From positions 1-53,695 of the forward strand of contig CAMFKP010000021.1 in assembly GCA_945957385.1 (NCBI GenBank): a stretch of 53,695 bases of DNA, written 5' to 3'. The notes under the pieces are model-generated. The model searched no databases and had not been told where the DNA came from. It worked only from the letters and a program-made list of their open reading frames with translations. Each line of letters begins with the position of its first letter. Position 1 is the first letter of the stretch. The DNA is from an uncultured Aeromonadaceae bacterium (GTDB lineage Bacteria; Pseudomonadota; Gammaproteobacteria; Enterobacterales; Aeromonadaceae). Both the position numbers and the translations under genes were made by a program. This document shows, piece after piece, positions 1 to 8,671 of this stretch.

Positions 1-53
1 CCAGTGACATACGGATTAACAGTCCGCCGTTCTACCGACTGAACTACGGGGGA
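1..53 (-). tRNA. tRNA-Asn (GTT), 3' part cut off by window edge
   Basis: The reverse complement begins with the acceptor strand TCCCCCG, then the D-arm GTTCAGTCGGTAGAAC, and an anticodon arm with GTT in the context GGACTGTTAATCC, as in enterobacterial tRNA-Asn. The variable region and start of the T-arm (GTATGTCACTGG) follow, and the rest lies outside the window. It is transcribed away from the MATE-uvrB operon. Confidence 0.93.
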
Positions 54-231
54 ATCTCGAGAAGAGGTCGACAATAGTAATGACAGCCCAGCTAGGGGTC
101 AAGCCGAAGTTACGTGACGCGGATCAAGTGCTCATGAATCGTACGATCTCGTGGATCGAGCTTGTTGTGACTGTTGGATCCGAGGCATGACCAGCTAGAA
201 TGCGGGCTCCTTTATCCTTTCGGTTCATACC

Positions 232-1572
232 GTGCCCGAAGACCTCAGACATGTCCCAGTGCATCGCCATCTGCTGCTGAATACCCTGACCATGATGGTG
301 GGCATGATGTCGATGATGGGGCTGGGATTGCTTGATACCTGGTTTATTTCTCGCTTGGGCACCGAGGCCTTGGCGGCAATCAGTTTTACCTTCCCGATCA
401 CCTTTTCCCTGATTAGTTTGATGATCGGCATGGGCGTCGGCACCAGTGCGGTGTTGGGCCGGGTTATTGGTCGCGGAGACATTCTGGCTGCTCGGCGTCT
501 TGCCGTCGTGGCGCTGGTCTGCGCCAGCTTCTTGATGTTGTTGGCCGCATTGATTGGGTTACTGATTGCTCCCTGGTTATTTAATGTGATGGGGGCGGAC
601 GCCGTGACGCTGCCTCTGATTCTGCAGTTTATGCATCTGTGGTTTTCGGCTTGTGTCTTGCTGGCGGTGTCGATGGTGGGCAACGCAATTTTCCGGGCGT
701 TTGGCAATGCCAGGATACCGAGTGTGATCATGGTCATCGCCAGTTTGGTTAATGCAGCGCTGGATCCTGTGCTGATTTTCGGTTGGGGACCTTTTCCTGC
801 TATGGGGTTGCAGGGGGCCGCTCTGGCCAGCGTGGTGTCCTGGATCTGCGGTAGCGCTTTGATGTTATGGTTGCTGACGTTTCGTTACCACTTTCTCGAC
901 GGGCGTAGCTGGCGAAAACATATTGTTGCCGATGGACGCGTGTTGTTGCAGATTGCGCTTCCGGCCGCGCTGACCAACATGCTGACTTCGTTTGCGACCG
1001 TGTTGTTAACTGCTTTGGTTGCGGTTTTTGGCCGTGAGGCTGTCGCAGCCTATGGTGTCGGTGGCCGCGTCGAGTCGATTGCCTCGTTATTTATTCTCAG
1101 TTTATCAATGGTACTACCGCCGTTCATCAGTCAGAACCTTGGCGCTCAGCGCTGCGATCGCATTCGTCAGGGGTACGATGCGGCGTTGCGTATGGTCTTA
1201 ATTGTTCAGCTGGTAGTCGCCGGAGTGCTGTTTCTGTTGGCACCGATGCTGGCGCGCTGGTTTAGCGAACAGAACCAGGTACAGGAGGCGATTGTCATGT
1301 ACTTGAGTATCTTGCCATTGGGGTATGGGGCTCAGGGGATCATCATTTTGACCAACTCGTCATTCAATGCGTTGCATCAGCCTCGGCAGGCATTGGGACT
1401 CAGTGTGCTGCGCTTTTTTGGGTTATTGATTCCCTTGTCATGGCTAATGGCACAGTGGCTGCAACTAAAAGGGATCTTCGTCGCTGGCGTGCTGGCGAAT
1501 GTGCTCTGTGCCTTGCTGGCATACCTGTGGTTCAATAAGGTGATGAAGAAAATGGAGCGGCATGATTCATGA
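232..1572 (+). CDS. MATE family efflux transporter
   Basis: This 446-residue integral membrane protein has about twelve hydrophobic segments and the two-fold repeat typical of MATE drug/cation antiporters. Visible are an N-terminal segment with [18 protein letters not shown] (near residues 35-52) and internal FGNARIPS and [14 protein letters not shown] stretches. Such proteins export cationic or aromatic compounds using a sodium or proton gradient; the substrate cannot be read here. The start is taken as GTG at 232 because no ATG lies before the first helix; the ribosome binding site is weak, so the start is unsure. Its stop overlaps the uvrB start by 4 nt, so the two genes are probably cotranscribed. 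Confidence 0.88.
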   Translation: MPEDLRHVPVHRHLLLNTLTMMVGMMSMMGLGLLDTWFISRLGTEALAAISFTFPITFSLISLMIGMGVGTSAVLGRVIGRGDILAARRLAVVALVCASFLMLLAALIGLLIAPWLFNVMGADAVTLPLILQFMHLWFSACVLLAVSMVGNAIFRAFGNARIPSVIMVIASLVNAALDPVLIFGWGPFPAMGLQGAALASVVSWICGSALMLWLLTFRYHFLDGRSWRKHIVADGRVLLQIALPAALTNMLTSFATVLLTALVAVFGREAVAAYGVGGRVESIASLFILSLSMVLPPFISQNLGAQRCDRIRQGYDAALRMVLIVQLVVAGVLFLLAPMLARWFSEQNQVQEAIVMYLSILPLGYGAQGIIILTNSSFNALHQPRQALGLSVLRFFGLLIPLSWLMAQWLQLKGIFVAGVLANVLCALLAYLWFNKVMKKMERHDS

Positions 1573-3578
1573 GCAAAACATTTGAGCTGGTCAGTCAATT
1601 TGCCCCGGCCGGTGACCAACCCCAGGCGATCGCCGAGCTGATCGACGGTATTGAATCAGGCTTGGCCCATCAGACTTTGTTGGGCGTTACCGGCTCCGGC
1701 AAGACCTTCACGATGGCTAACGTGATCGCCAAGATGAATCGGCCAACCATGATACTGGCGCATAACAAGACGTTGGCGGCACAGTTGTATGGCGAGATGC
1801 GCGAGTTCTTTCCGCATAATGCGGTCGAGTATTTCGTCTCGTATTACGACTACTACCAACCAGAAGCCTATGTGCCATCGACCGACACCTTTATCGAAAA
1901 GGATTCGGCGATCAACGATCATATAGAGCAGATGCGTCTGTCGGCGACCAAGGCATTGATGGAACGCCGGGATGTCGTGATCGTGGCGTCGGTGTCGGCG
2001 ATTTATGGTCTGGGTGACCCGCAGTCTTATCTGAAAATGATGCTGCACCTGCGTCAGGGCGACATCATCAATCAACGGGATATTTTACGCCGCCTGGCCG
2101 AGCTGCAATACAGCCGCAATGATGCCGCATTTGCCCGGGCAACCTTCCGCGTTCGCGGTGAAGTCATCGATATTTTTCCTGCGGAATCAGACAAATTGGC
2201 ACTGCGTGTCGAGTTGTTTGATGAGGAGGTGGAGCGCTTGTCGCTGTTTGATCCACTCACCGGTGCGGTTGAAAAGCAGGTGCCGCGCTTTACCATCTTC
2301 CCGAAGAGCCACTATGTCACGCCGCGGGAAACCATCTTGAATGCCATTGAGGCGATCAAGGTTGAGCTGGTGGAGCGCCGGTCCCAGCTGCTGGCGGCCA
2401 ACAAGCTGCTGGAGGAACAACGACTGACCCAGCGCACCCAGTTTGATATCGAGATGATGCAGGAGCTGGGCTACTGCTCCGGCATTGAAAACTACTCCCG
2501 TTATTTGTCAGGACGGGCGCCTGGCGAGCCGCCACCAACGCTGTTTGACTATCTGCCAGCGGATGGCTTGCTGATCATTGACGAATCTCATGTCACTGTG
2601 TCGCAGATTGGTGCCATGTACAAAGGCGATCGCTCGCGCAAGGAGACGCTGGTGGAATATGGTTTCCGTCTGCCATCGGCGCTGGATAACCGTCCGCTGA
2701 AATTTGATGAGTTCGAGGCCCTGCAGCCGCAGACCATTTTTGTCTCGGCGACGCCTGCCGCCTATGAACTGGATAAATCTCAGGGGCAGATCATCGAGCA
2801 AGTCGTGCGGCCAACAGGCTTGCTCGATCCGGTGATCGAAGTCCGGCCTGTTGCTACCCAGGTCGACGACGTGCTCTCCGAGATCCGTGCGCGCGCGGCG
2901 GTGGATGAACGGGTGTTGATTACCACCTTGACCAAGCGTATGGCCGAAGATTTGACTGAGTATCTGGACGAACATGGGGTGCGCGTGCGTTATCTGCACT
3001 CAGATGTGGATACGGTGGAGCGGGTCGAGATCATCCGCGATTTGCGCCTTGGTAAGTTTGACGTGCTGGTGGGTATCAACCTGTTGCGTGAAGGACTGGA
3101 TATGCCAGAAGTCTCCCTGGTGGCCATTCTCGATGCCGATAAAGAGGGGTTCCTGCGTTCGACACGCTCACTGATCCAGACCATAGGCCGGGCGGCGCGG
3201 AACCTCAATGGCCGGGCGATTCTGTATGCCGATCGGATCACGGATTCGATGCGCGCCGCGATCGATGAAACTGAGCGCCGGCGCGAGAAGCAGCAGGCAT
3301 TTAATGCGGCCAACGGTATCGTGCCGCAAGGGCTGCGCAAGAAGATCGTCGATGTGATGCAGGTTGCGGGCGCAGCTCCCAGCGATACGCAGCAACGACG
3401 CAAGGTGGCAGAGCAACAGGCCTTCTATCACCCCGAAGAGCCAGAAACGTTGGCCAAGCGCATTAAACAACTCGAGGCGCAGATGTTCGAGCATGCGCGC
3501 AATCTGGAGTTTGAACAGGCAGCGGCGTTACGTGATCAGATCCAGCTGTTGCATGAGCAGCTGATTCAGGAGGCGTAG
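1569..3578 (+). CDS. uvrB: UvrABC excision nuclease subunit B
   Basis: The protein has 669 residues, the usual UvrB length. It loads at DNA lesions delivered by UvrA and recruits UvrC for incision in nucleotide excision repair. Visible are the Walker A motif GVTGSGKT (about residue 39), the beta-hairpin region [20 protein letters not shown] (about 92-111), the DESH helicase motif IIDESHVT (about 338), the C-terminal helicase motifs QTIGRAAR and [11 protein letters not shown], and a final UVR domain with [10 protein letters not shown] that contacts UvrC. The ATG at 1569 overlaps the end of the upstream MATE gene (ATGA). I saw no convincing LexA box before the operon. A strong terminator follows. 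Confidence 0.98.
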   Translation: MSKTFELVSQFAPAGDQPQAIAELIDGIESGLAHQTLLGVTGSGKTFTMANVIAKMNRPTMILAHNKTLAAQLYGEMREFFPHNAVEYFVSYYDYYQPEAYVPSTDTFIEKDSAINDHIEQMRLSATKALMERRDVVIVASVSAIYGLGDPQSYLKMMLHLRQGDIINQRDILRRLAELQYSRNDAAFARATFRVRGEVIDIFPAESDKLALRVELFDEEVERLSLFDPLTGAVEKQVPRFTIFPKSHYVTPRETILNAIEAIKVELVERRSQLLAANKLLEEQRLTQRTQFDIEMMQELGYCSGIENYSRYLSGRAPGEPPPTLFDYLPADGLLIIDESHVTVSQIGAMYKGDRSRKETLVEYGFRLPSALDNRPLKFDEFEALQPQTIFVSATPAAYELDKSQGQIIEQVVRPTGLLDPVIEVRPVATQVDDVLSEIRARAAVDERVLITTLTKRMAEDLTEYLDEHGVRVRYLHSDVDTVERVEIIRDLRLGKFDVLVGINLLREGLDMPEVSLVAILDADKEGFLRSTRSLIQTIGRAARNLNGRAILYADRITDSMRAAIDETERRREKQQAFNAANGIVPQGLRKKIVDVMQVAGAAPSDTQQRRKVAEQQAFYHPEEPETLAKRIKQLEAQMFEHARNLEFEQAAALRDQIQLLHEQLIQEA

Positions 3579-3585
3579 AGACGGT

Positions 3586-3607
3586 CAGGGGCGCTTAAGC
3601 GCCCCTG
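3586..3607 (+). terminator. Terminator after uvrB
   Basis: A perfect inverted repeat CAGGGGCGC/GCGCCCCTG is followed by TTGTTAT eight bases after the uvrB stop. It may also serve the convergent HlyU-family gene. Confidence 0.75.
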
Positions 3608-3627
3608 TTGTTATCCGGCGGTGAACG

Positions 3628-3936
3628 TCACATGCCGGGCGGTGGCAAGAACAGATCGTCACCTTGTTGATCTATCGCGATTTTGGCTTTGTCGACCATC
3701 AGTTGTGCGGCTTGTTGCGGATCGGTAAACAGATCGGCGCGGATAAACAGATGCTGTTTCTCCTCACCGTCAATCCGGCGGCAGATCCGGCCGGCGAGAC
3801 GGAACTGGCCCCCCTCGGCCTGGGGTTCGGCATGGATCTGATAGCCTTGGTATTCCAGGCTGAGCAGCGGTGCCGGCTGGCTGGTCGCACGGGGGGATCC
3901 GGTTGCACCGAAGAGACGGGAAAGCCATCCCAGCAT
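3628..3936 (-). CDS. HlyU family protein
   Basis: This 102-residue protein begins MLGWLSRLFG and carries the family core LEYQGYQIHAEPQAEGGQFR, then LAGRICR, HLFIRADLF and AQLMVDKAKIAIDQQGD. This is the layout of HlyU-like proteins, named for the Vibrio vulnificus/cholerae regulator of haemolysin genes. Many members are small proteins without proven DNA-binding activity. It starts 4 nt after the nrdG stop, and its GGAG ribosome binding site lies within the last codons of nrdG, so it is translated from the same transcript as nrdG. No haemolysin gene lies nearby; the true role here is unknown. Confidence 0.85.
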   Translation of the reverse strand: MLGWLSRLFGATGSPRATSQPAPLLSLEYQGYQIHAEPQAEGGQFRLAGRICRRIDGEEKQHLFIRADLFTDPQQAAQLMVDKAKIAIDQQGDDLFLPPPGM

Positions 3937-3940
3937 GGTA

Positions 3941-4453
3941 TTACTCCTTCTGCGTTAAGGTCGTCTGATGCTGCCACAGCGCGGCGGAACGATCAAAATG
4001 GTGTATCACCTGATTGCTGCTGCCGCGCCAGATGAGGGCCGGATCGGCCAGTGTCTGCTCGAACCGGCCGTCGACCAGCACATCCAGGTACGCTACGACC
4101 GCCTGTTGCGCCGCGGTCAATTCATCCAGCCGATAGCCGGTCCAGCACCAGATATCTTTGCCGGGACAGCGTGCCCGCACCGCTTGCACCAGCGCGAGTA
4201 TGGTCGGCACGTTGGCCGGATGGAGCGGATCGCCGCCACTGAGGCTGAGCCCGCGCCGCGGAATGCGTGAGTCATTGAGATCGGCAATGATGCGCTCGAA
4301 CAGGGCCTCATCAAACGGGTGTCCCCCATCCAGCCGCCAGGTGCTCTGGTTGTAACACCCTTTGCACTGATGTTCGCAGCCTGAGACAAACAGGGTGCAG
4401 CGTGTGCCCGGGCCATTGACAACATCAATCGGATAATAGTGATGGTAATACAT
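3941..4453 (-). CDS. nrdG: Anaerobic ribonucleotide reductase activating enzyme (radical SAM)
   Basis: This 170-residue radical SAM enzyme generates the glycyl radical on NrdD using S-adenosylmethionine and a 4Fe-4S cluster. The cluster motif CX3CX2C is seen as SGCEHQCKGCYN (about residues 25-36), with the GG-type SAM-binding motif SGGDPLHPAN further on. Its ATG overlaps the last base of the upstream BRO-N gene stop codon (TAATG), which suggests translational coupling to that inserted gene and not to nrdD, its usual neighbour. The HlyU-family gene follows after 4 nt. Confidence 0.96.
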   Translation of the reverse strand: MYYHHYYPIDVVNGPGTRCTLFVSGCEHQCKGCYNQSTWRLDGGHPFDEALFERIIADLNDSRIPRRGLSLSGGDPLHPANVPTILALVQAVRARCPGKDIWCWTGYRLDELTAAQQAVVAYLDVLVDGRFEQTLADPALIWRGSSNQVIHHFDRSAALWQHQTTLTQKE

Positions 4454-5196
4454 TATTTGAAATTAAACTCCACTACTGCACGAGGGATTAATTTATCTAT
4501 TTCACTCATGCTGGCATGTAACTTTTTCATCTGAATATTCTCAGTAATACAGTATTTCATGCATTTGCAAAATAGAGTGTATTTTTCATGGTGTGTGAGT
4601 GATGGATATTTCGTTTCGATATTTATGTAGTCCCATGTCTCGCTATTCGATGATGCCTTTATTTTTTCTATTGCATTTGATAGCTCGGATATTTTTGTGT
4701 CGGTCTCGAGGAATTTTTGTTTTGTTTTTTCCTCATGTCTTTCTCGAGCCTCTATTTCACTCAGAAATAACTTGGTTAATCTTTTTATATCTGATTCTTG
4801 TTCCCGTGGTGCAGGATAGACGCCATGCTTGATAATTGAAGGAATTACATCATGGAAAACCCAGCGTTGGAATTTCCTGCAGGCAGGGCTTTTATCTCTA
4901 GTTAATATTCGTAATAAACCTGGTTGGGTAATATATAGCTCATGATTCGGCTTATTTAGGGATGCTTCTTTATAGATTATTTCTTGCTCATCCGGTTCTA
5001 ATGCTTCTCTTTGTGCTTTGAAAAAACCATCAAACCCTACATTGATTTCATGAGTGGAGGATTTTCGGTTTTCTGCCATCAATACACTAACCACATCAGC
5101 GAGTGAAAATAGAACATCGGAGCCCTTGGTGATGGTTTTAATTTCCTTTTCACCGTGTTCTGTAGCATACGATAGCACTAAGAGAGACCGCTCCAT
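4453..5196 (-). CDS. BRO-N domain (phage antirepressor-like) protein inserted between nrdD and nrdG
   Basis: This 247-residue protein has an N-terminal BRO-N fold: DVLFSLADVVSVL, KSSTHEINVGFDGF, ELYITQPGLLRILTRDK and the signature CRKFQRWVFHDVIPSIIKHGVY (split here over residues of about 105-126). BRO-N proteins are DNA-binding antirepressors of phages and large DNA viruses. The second half is a charged, probably coiled-coil segment (about 135-185) and a C-terminal part I do not recognise. The gene is clearly AT-richer than its neighbours and uses AT-rich codons, a sign of transfer. It has a good AGGAG site 7 nt before its ATG and ends overlapping nrdG. The function is unknown; a regulator or mobile-element remnant is possible. 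Confidence 0.82.
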   Translation of the reverse strand: MERSLLVLSYATEHGEKEIKTITKGSDVLFSLADVVSVLMAENRKSSTHEINVGFDGFFKAQREALEPDEQEIIYKEASLNKPNHELYITQPGLLRILTRDKSPACRKFQRWVFHDVIPSIIKHGVYPAPREQESDIKRLTKLFLSEIEARERHEEKTKQKFLETDTKISELSNAIEKIKASSNSETWDYINIETKYPSLTHHEKYTLFCKCMKYCITENIQMKKLHASMSEIDKLIPRAVVEFNFK

Positions 5197-5216
5197 TTCT
5201 ATCTCCTAACCGGTTT

Positions 5217-5252
5217 TAAAAAGGCGACAATAAATATATTGCCGCCCTTTTT
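5217..5252 (-). terminator. Hairpin terminator directly after nrdD
   Basis: On the minus strand GGCGGCAATA pairs with TATTGTCGCC (one G-U) and is followed by TTTTT. A T-run also follows the hairpin on the plus strand. It separates nrdD from the BRO-N gene and nrdG, so expression of those two needs read-through or a promoter of their own. Confidence 0.7.
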
Positions 5253-5255
5253 AGC

Positions 5256-7373
5256 TTACAGGTGCTTGACCCGCCGTTTGACCTCTTCTTGCTTGCCGCT
5301 GTTAAACGGTCGGGCATCCGGGCTGCCAAGGTAGCCACAGACGCGGCGTGTGACTGACACCTTGGTGGAGTCATGATTGCCGCAGCGCGGGCAGGTAAAG
5401 CCCTTGCTGGTGCACTCGAATTCGCCGGTGAAACCACACTCGTAGCACTCATCGATCGGCGTGTTGGTTCCGTAGTAGGGCACCTTGTCGTAGCTGTAGT
5501 CCCAGACGTTCTCCAGCGCTTCAAGGTTGTGCTGCAGGTTTGGGTACTCGCCGTAACAGATGAAACCACCACTGGCTAGCGGCGGGTAGGCCATCTCGAA
5601 GTCGAGTTTGGCATATGGGTCCACTTTCTTTTCGACATCCAGGTGGAAGCTGTTGGTGTAATAGCCCTTATCCGTCACGCCCTCGATGACGCCAAATTCT
5701 TTGGCATCCAGCTTGCAGAAGCGGGTACAGAGGTTTTCACTCGGCGTGCTGTAGAGGCTGAAGCCATAACCGGTCTCGGCTTTCCAGGCATCCACGGCTT
5801 GACGCAACAGGCTGACAATGTGCTCCGCCTTTTCCCGCAGCCGCGGGCTGTCGAACAGGTGGGTCTCAGTGCCATATAGGGCATTGATGGTCTCATGCAG
5901 GCCGATATAACCCAATGAGATCGATGCGCGTCCGTTCTTGAAGATGGGGGCGACCGGATCGTCAGCCTTCAGCCGCACACCGCAGGCGCCTTCCATGTAG
6001 AGGATCGGCGCAACACGGGCTTTGACGCCCTCCAGGCGCTGGATCCGGGCCATCAGTGCTTTTTTCGCCAGACGCAGGCGGTTATCCAGCAGATCGAAGA
6101 AGTGGGCTTCATCACGGGCTTCCAGGGCAATGCGCGGCAGGTTCAGGCTGACAACGCCGAGGTTGTTACGCCCTTCATGGATCTGCTGGCCATTCTCCTC
6201 GTAGACGCCAAGGAAGCTGCGGCAGCCCATCGGGGTCTTGAATGAGCCTGTCACCTTGACCACTTGGTCATAGTTGAGGATATCCGGATACATCCGCTTG
6301 GAGGCGCATTCCAACGCCAAGCGCTTGATGTCGTAGTTCGGATCGCCGGCGCGCAGGTTCAGACCATCCCGAATGGCGAACACCAGCTTCGGAAACACCG
6401 CCGTTTTGCGGTTCTTGCCCAGACCGGCAATGCGGTTTTTCAGAATCGATTGCTGAATCAGCCGCGATTCCCAGCTGGTGCCGAGTCCAAACCCGAACGT
6501 GACGAATGGCGTCTGGCCGTTTGCGGTGTGCAGGGTGTTCACCTCGTATTCCAACGACTGGAAGGCGTCATAACACTCTTTTTCGGTGCGTTCACGCGCA
6601 TAGCCATCGGCGTCGGCGATTTGCCACTCCTGCGCTGTTTCCAGATGTTTCTGGTAACTGATGGTGACGTACGGTGCCAGCACTTCATCAATGCGGTTAA
6701 TCGTGGTCCCGCCGTAGATATGGCTGGCAACCTGGGCGATGATCTGGGCGGTCACGGCGGTGGCGGTACTGATGGACTTCGGCGTGTCGATCTCGGCGTT
6801 ACCCATCTTGAAGCCATGGGTCAACATGCCGTCGAGGTCGATCAACATGCAGTTGAACATCGGGAAAAACGGCGAATAGTCGAGGTCGTGAAAATGCAGT
6901 TCACCGCGTTCGTGCGCGTGTACGACATCGCGTGGCAACAGGTACTGCTTGGCATAGTGTTTGGCGACAATCCCGGCCAGCAGGTCCCGCTGTGTCGGGA
7001 TCACCTTGCTGTCCTTGTTGGCGTTCTCGTTCAGCAGTTCGGCATTGCTCTGCTCGACCAGTCCGCGGATCTCCTGGTTCAGGCGGCCCTGCTTCTCCCG
7101 TGCCTGATCGCGATCGTGACGGTATTCGATGTAGGCACGCGCCATCTCCTTGTAGTCACCGGCCATCAGCAGGTTTTCTACCCGGTTCTGGATGTCATGA
7201 ATGTCGACCTCTGCCAGGTCAGCAATCTGTCGGCCGACCTGATCGGCAACGCTGGCACAGTAAGCCAGATCCTGAACGCCAACCGCCTGTGCGGCCTTGG
7301 CTACGGCTTCGACAATACGCATACCGTTAAACGGCGCGCGACAACCATCCCGTTTGATGACGACCGGTCCCAC
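5256..7373 (-). CDS. nrdD: Anaerobic ribonucleoside-triphosphate reductase
   Basis: This 705-residue class III reductase makes dNTPs from NTPs without oxygen. An N-terminal ATP-cone allosteric domain (about residues 3-95, VVIKRDGCRAPFNGMRIVEAV) precedes the ten-stranded barrel. A zinc-binding pair CYECGF and CPRCGN lies near 645-665, and the C-terminal glycyl radical motif RVCGYLGSPDARPFN is intact. The start is a GTG at 7373 with AGGAG seven bases upstream. The activase gene nrdG is downstream but separated by a terminator and a BRO-N gene. A NrdR-box-like element lies in the upstream region. Confidence 0.98.
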   Translation of the reverse strand: MGPVVIKRDGCRAPFNGMRIVEAVAKAAQAVGVQDLAYCASVADQVGRQIADLAEVDIHDIQNRVENLLMAGDYKEMARAYIEYRHDRDQAREKQGRLNQEIRGLVEQSNAELLNENANKDSKVIPTQRDLLAGIVAKHYAKQYLLPRDVVHAHERGELHFHDLDYSPFFPMFNCMLIDLDGMLTHGFKMGNAEIDTPKSISTATAVTAQIIAQVASHIYGGTTINRIDEVLAPYVTISYQKHLETAQEWQIADADGYARERTEKECYDAFQSLEYEVNTLHTANGQTPFVTFGFGLGTSWESRLIQQSILKNRIAGLGKNRKTAVFPKLVFAIRDGLNLRAGDPNYDIKRLALECASKRMYPDILNYDQVVKVTGSFKTPMGCRSFLGVYEENGQQIHEGRNNLGVVSLNLPRIALEARDEAHFFDLLDNRLRLAKKALMARIQRLEGVKARVAPILYMEGACGVRLKADDPVAPIFKNGRASISLGYIGLHETINALYGTETHLFDSPRLREKAEHIVSLLRQAVDAWKAETGYGFSLYSTPSENLCTRFCKLDAKEFGVIEGVTDKGYYTNSFHLDVEKKVDPYAKLDFEMAYPPLASGGFICYGEYPNLQHNLEALENVWDYSYDKVPYYGTNTPIDECYECGFTGEFECTSKGFTCPRCGNHDSTKVSVTRRVCGYLGSPDARPFNSGKQEEVKRRVKHL

Positions 7374-7833
7374 AATAGTGCTCCTGATGTGAAATAGCGT
7401 GCTGGCGCAAGGCCAAAATTACACGTCCATACGGGCCTGAGCCGACCCCTATGGCCCGCTAACCCGCGTCCTGACTACGTTTGGCGTGTTTCTCACTTTA
7501 TTCGGTGATAACACTATATGTAGTTGTTATTCCGCTTCGGATAACAAGATGTGGGAATTAAACTGCAAACCGCCAAGCCATTTTATTGATCTGGAACAGA
7601 GAAGTTGGGTGATGGAGTAATCTGTCGCCAAGAATGGGATCTTTGGCATGAAACACGCAAAAAAAGGTTCCATTGATGTCCCTGCACACACAAAGCGGTG
7701 TCATTTATGCAACTGCAATCATGGCGTGCTGCCGTTTCACGGTGTCAACGTGTTCATCCGCGCTGTGCTTTGAATCTCTGTCGCTTCCCGTGTACTCTAG
7801 CGCCGTTTTGATCTCATCTCCTGGAGCTAGTTG
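7374..7833. other. Divergent intergenic region between nrdD and MliC-like gene
   Basis: There is no gene-sized reading frame. It contains one NrdR-box-like element (7511-7526) and a weak FNR-like half site TTGAT-CTGG-AACAG near 7585-7598, either of which could control nrdD. Toward the right end is the CTGGAG ribosome binding site of the MliC-like gene. No second NrdR box at the usual spacing was found. Confidence 0.6.
7511..7526. promoter_or_regulatory. NrdR-box-like site upstream of nrdD
   Basis: ACACTATATGTAGTTG matches about 13 of 16 positions of the NrdR box consensus ACACWATATATWGTGT. NrdR represses ribonucleotide reductase operons. Boxes usually come in pairs and only one is clear here, so confidence is moderate. 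Confidence 0.5.
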
Positions 7834-8598
7834 ATGGTCTCTCCTTCCTGTCGTTTTGTGCCTGTTGCCAGCGTGTTGTTCTTTGCGAGCGGTTTGCCGT
7901 TATCCTCTGCGCTGGCAACAGAAACGGCCGTTTCCGCCGCCACGCCGTCTGTGTCTGCTGCATCCGCGACCGAAGCGACTTCTGCCGCGGCCGCCACGCT
8001 GCCAGCCCCGCGTGTGATTGTGTTGACCGAGGCGCAGTTACCCAAGGGTAAGGATGCCGAGACTCGCAAGGCCGAGGATTTGGCGCGGGATCAGGCGTTG
8101 CGTGCCAAGTGCAAGGCCATTCCTAAAGATACCTATGACAAATACCTGTGTGAGCGACGTACCCAGGTCGACCTGGTGATCCAGCTGGAGGCATTACGCA
8201 AGCAGCTGGATGGCCAGACGCCGCGTTGGCCGGTGGATGTGGCCGCGCAGCAGCATCAGTGGGAAGCGCGTCGTGATGCCTGCCGCCAGGATCAGGATGT
8301 CAAAATGTGCCTGGAGCTGGCATACATGGAGCGGATCGGTCAGTTACAGACGCAGTTTGGTCTGGTTGCCGCCGATGGCCCGATTCAGTACCAGTGTGGC
8401 GATCAGGTGTTGCAGCTGACCTATCACGCGACGAATCCGCCGCTGGTGGAAGTCGTCAAGGGAGGGCAGCATCGCCTTGCCTGGATGCGGCCCACGGATA
8501 ACGGCGTCGATTACCACGGCGACGTGACAGTGCATGAATATCGCGGTGGTGCCGATATCACCTGGGATCAGCAGACGCTGCAGTGCCGCCAGCGCTAA
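7834..8598 (+). CDS. Periplasmic protein with C-terminal MliC-like domain
   Basis: The protein has 254 residues from the ATG at 7834, chosen because CTGGAG lies 7 nt upstream. A signal peptide (about residues 1-28) is followed by an Ala/Ser/Thr-rich linker. The middle (about 70-165) is charged, with spaced cysteines (AKCKAIPKDTYDKYLCE, RRDACRQDQDVKMCLE) recalling LprI-type domains. The C-terminal 75 residues (IQYQCGDQVLQLTY ... DQQTLQC) resemble MliC, the inhibitor of C-type lysozyme. It may protect peptidoglycan from lysozyme. Domain calls are by eye and the LprI part is uncertain. A terminator shared with the convergent gene follows. Confidence 0.65.
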   Translation: MVSPSCRFVPVASVLFFASGLPLSSALATETAVSAATPSVSAASATEATSAAAATLPAPRVIVLTEAQLPKGKDAETRKAEDLARDQALRAKCKAIPKDTYDKYLCERRTQVDLVIQLEALRKQLDGQTPRWPVDVAAQQHQWEARRDACRQDQDVKMCLELAYMERIGQLQTQFGLVAADGPIQYQCGDQVLQLTYHATNPPLVEVVKGGQHRLAWMRPTDNGVDYHGDVTVHEYRGGADITWDQQTLQCRQR

Positions 8599-8624
8599 TT
8601 GGCGTCATGTCAGAGAGGAAATCG

Positions 8625-8653
8625 AAAAAGGCGCCGTGATTGGCGCCTTTTTT
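8625..8653. terminator. Bidirectional terminator
   Basis: AAAAAGGCGCC-GTGATT-GGCGCCTTTTTT lies between two convergent genes, with A and T tracts on both sides of the stem, so it can act on either strand. Confidence 0.85.
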
Positions 8654-8671
8654 GTTGTTATCGCGAGCGCG

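Noticed and set aside
6264..7397. A 377-codon open frame on the plus strand opposite nrdD
   Set aside because: It lies fully opposite an unmistakable NrdD and has no recognisable domain; long antisense frames are common in GC-rich genes.
7540..7560. A second NrdR box at the usual 31-bp distance
   Set aside because: AACAAGATGTGGGAAT agrees too poorly with the consensus to be called.
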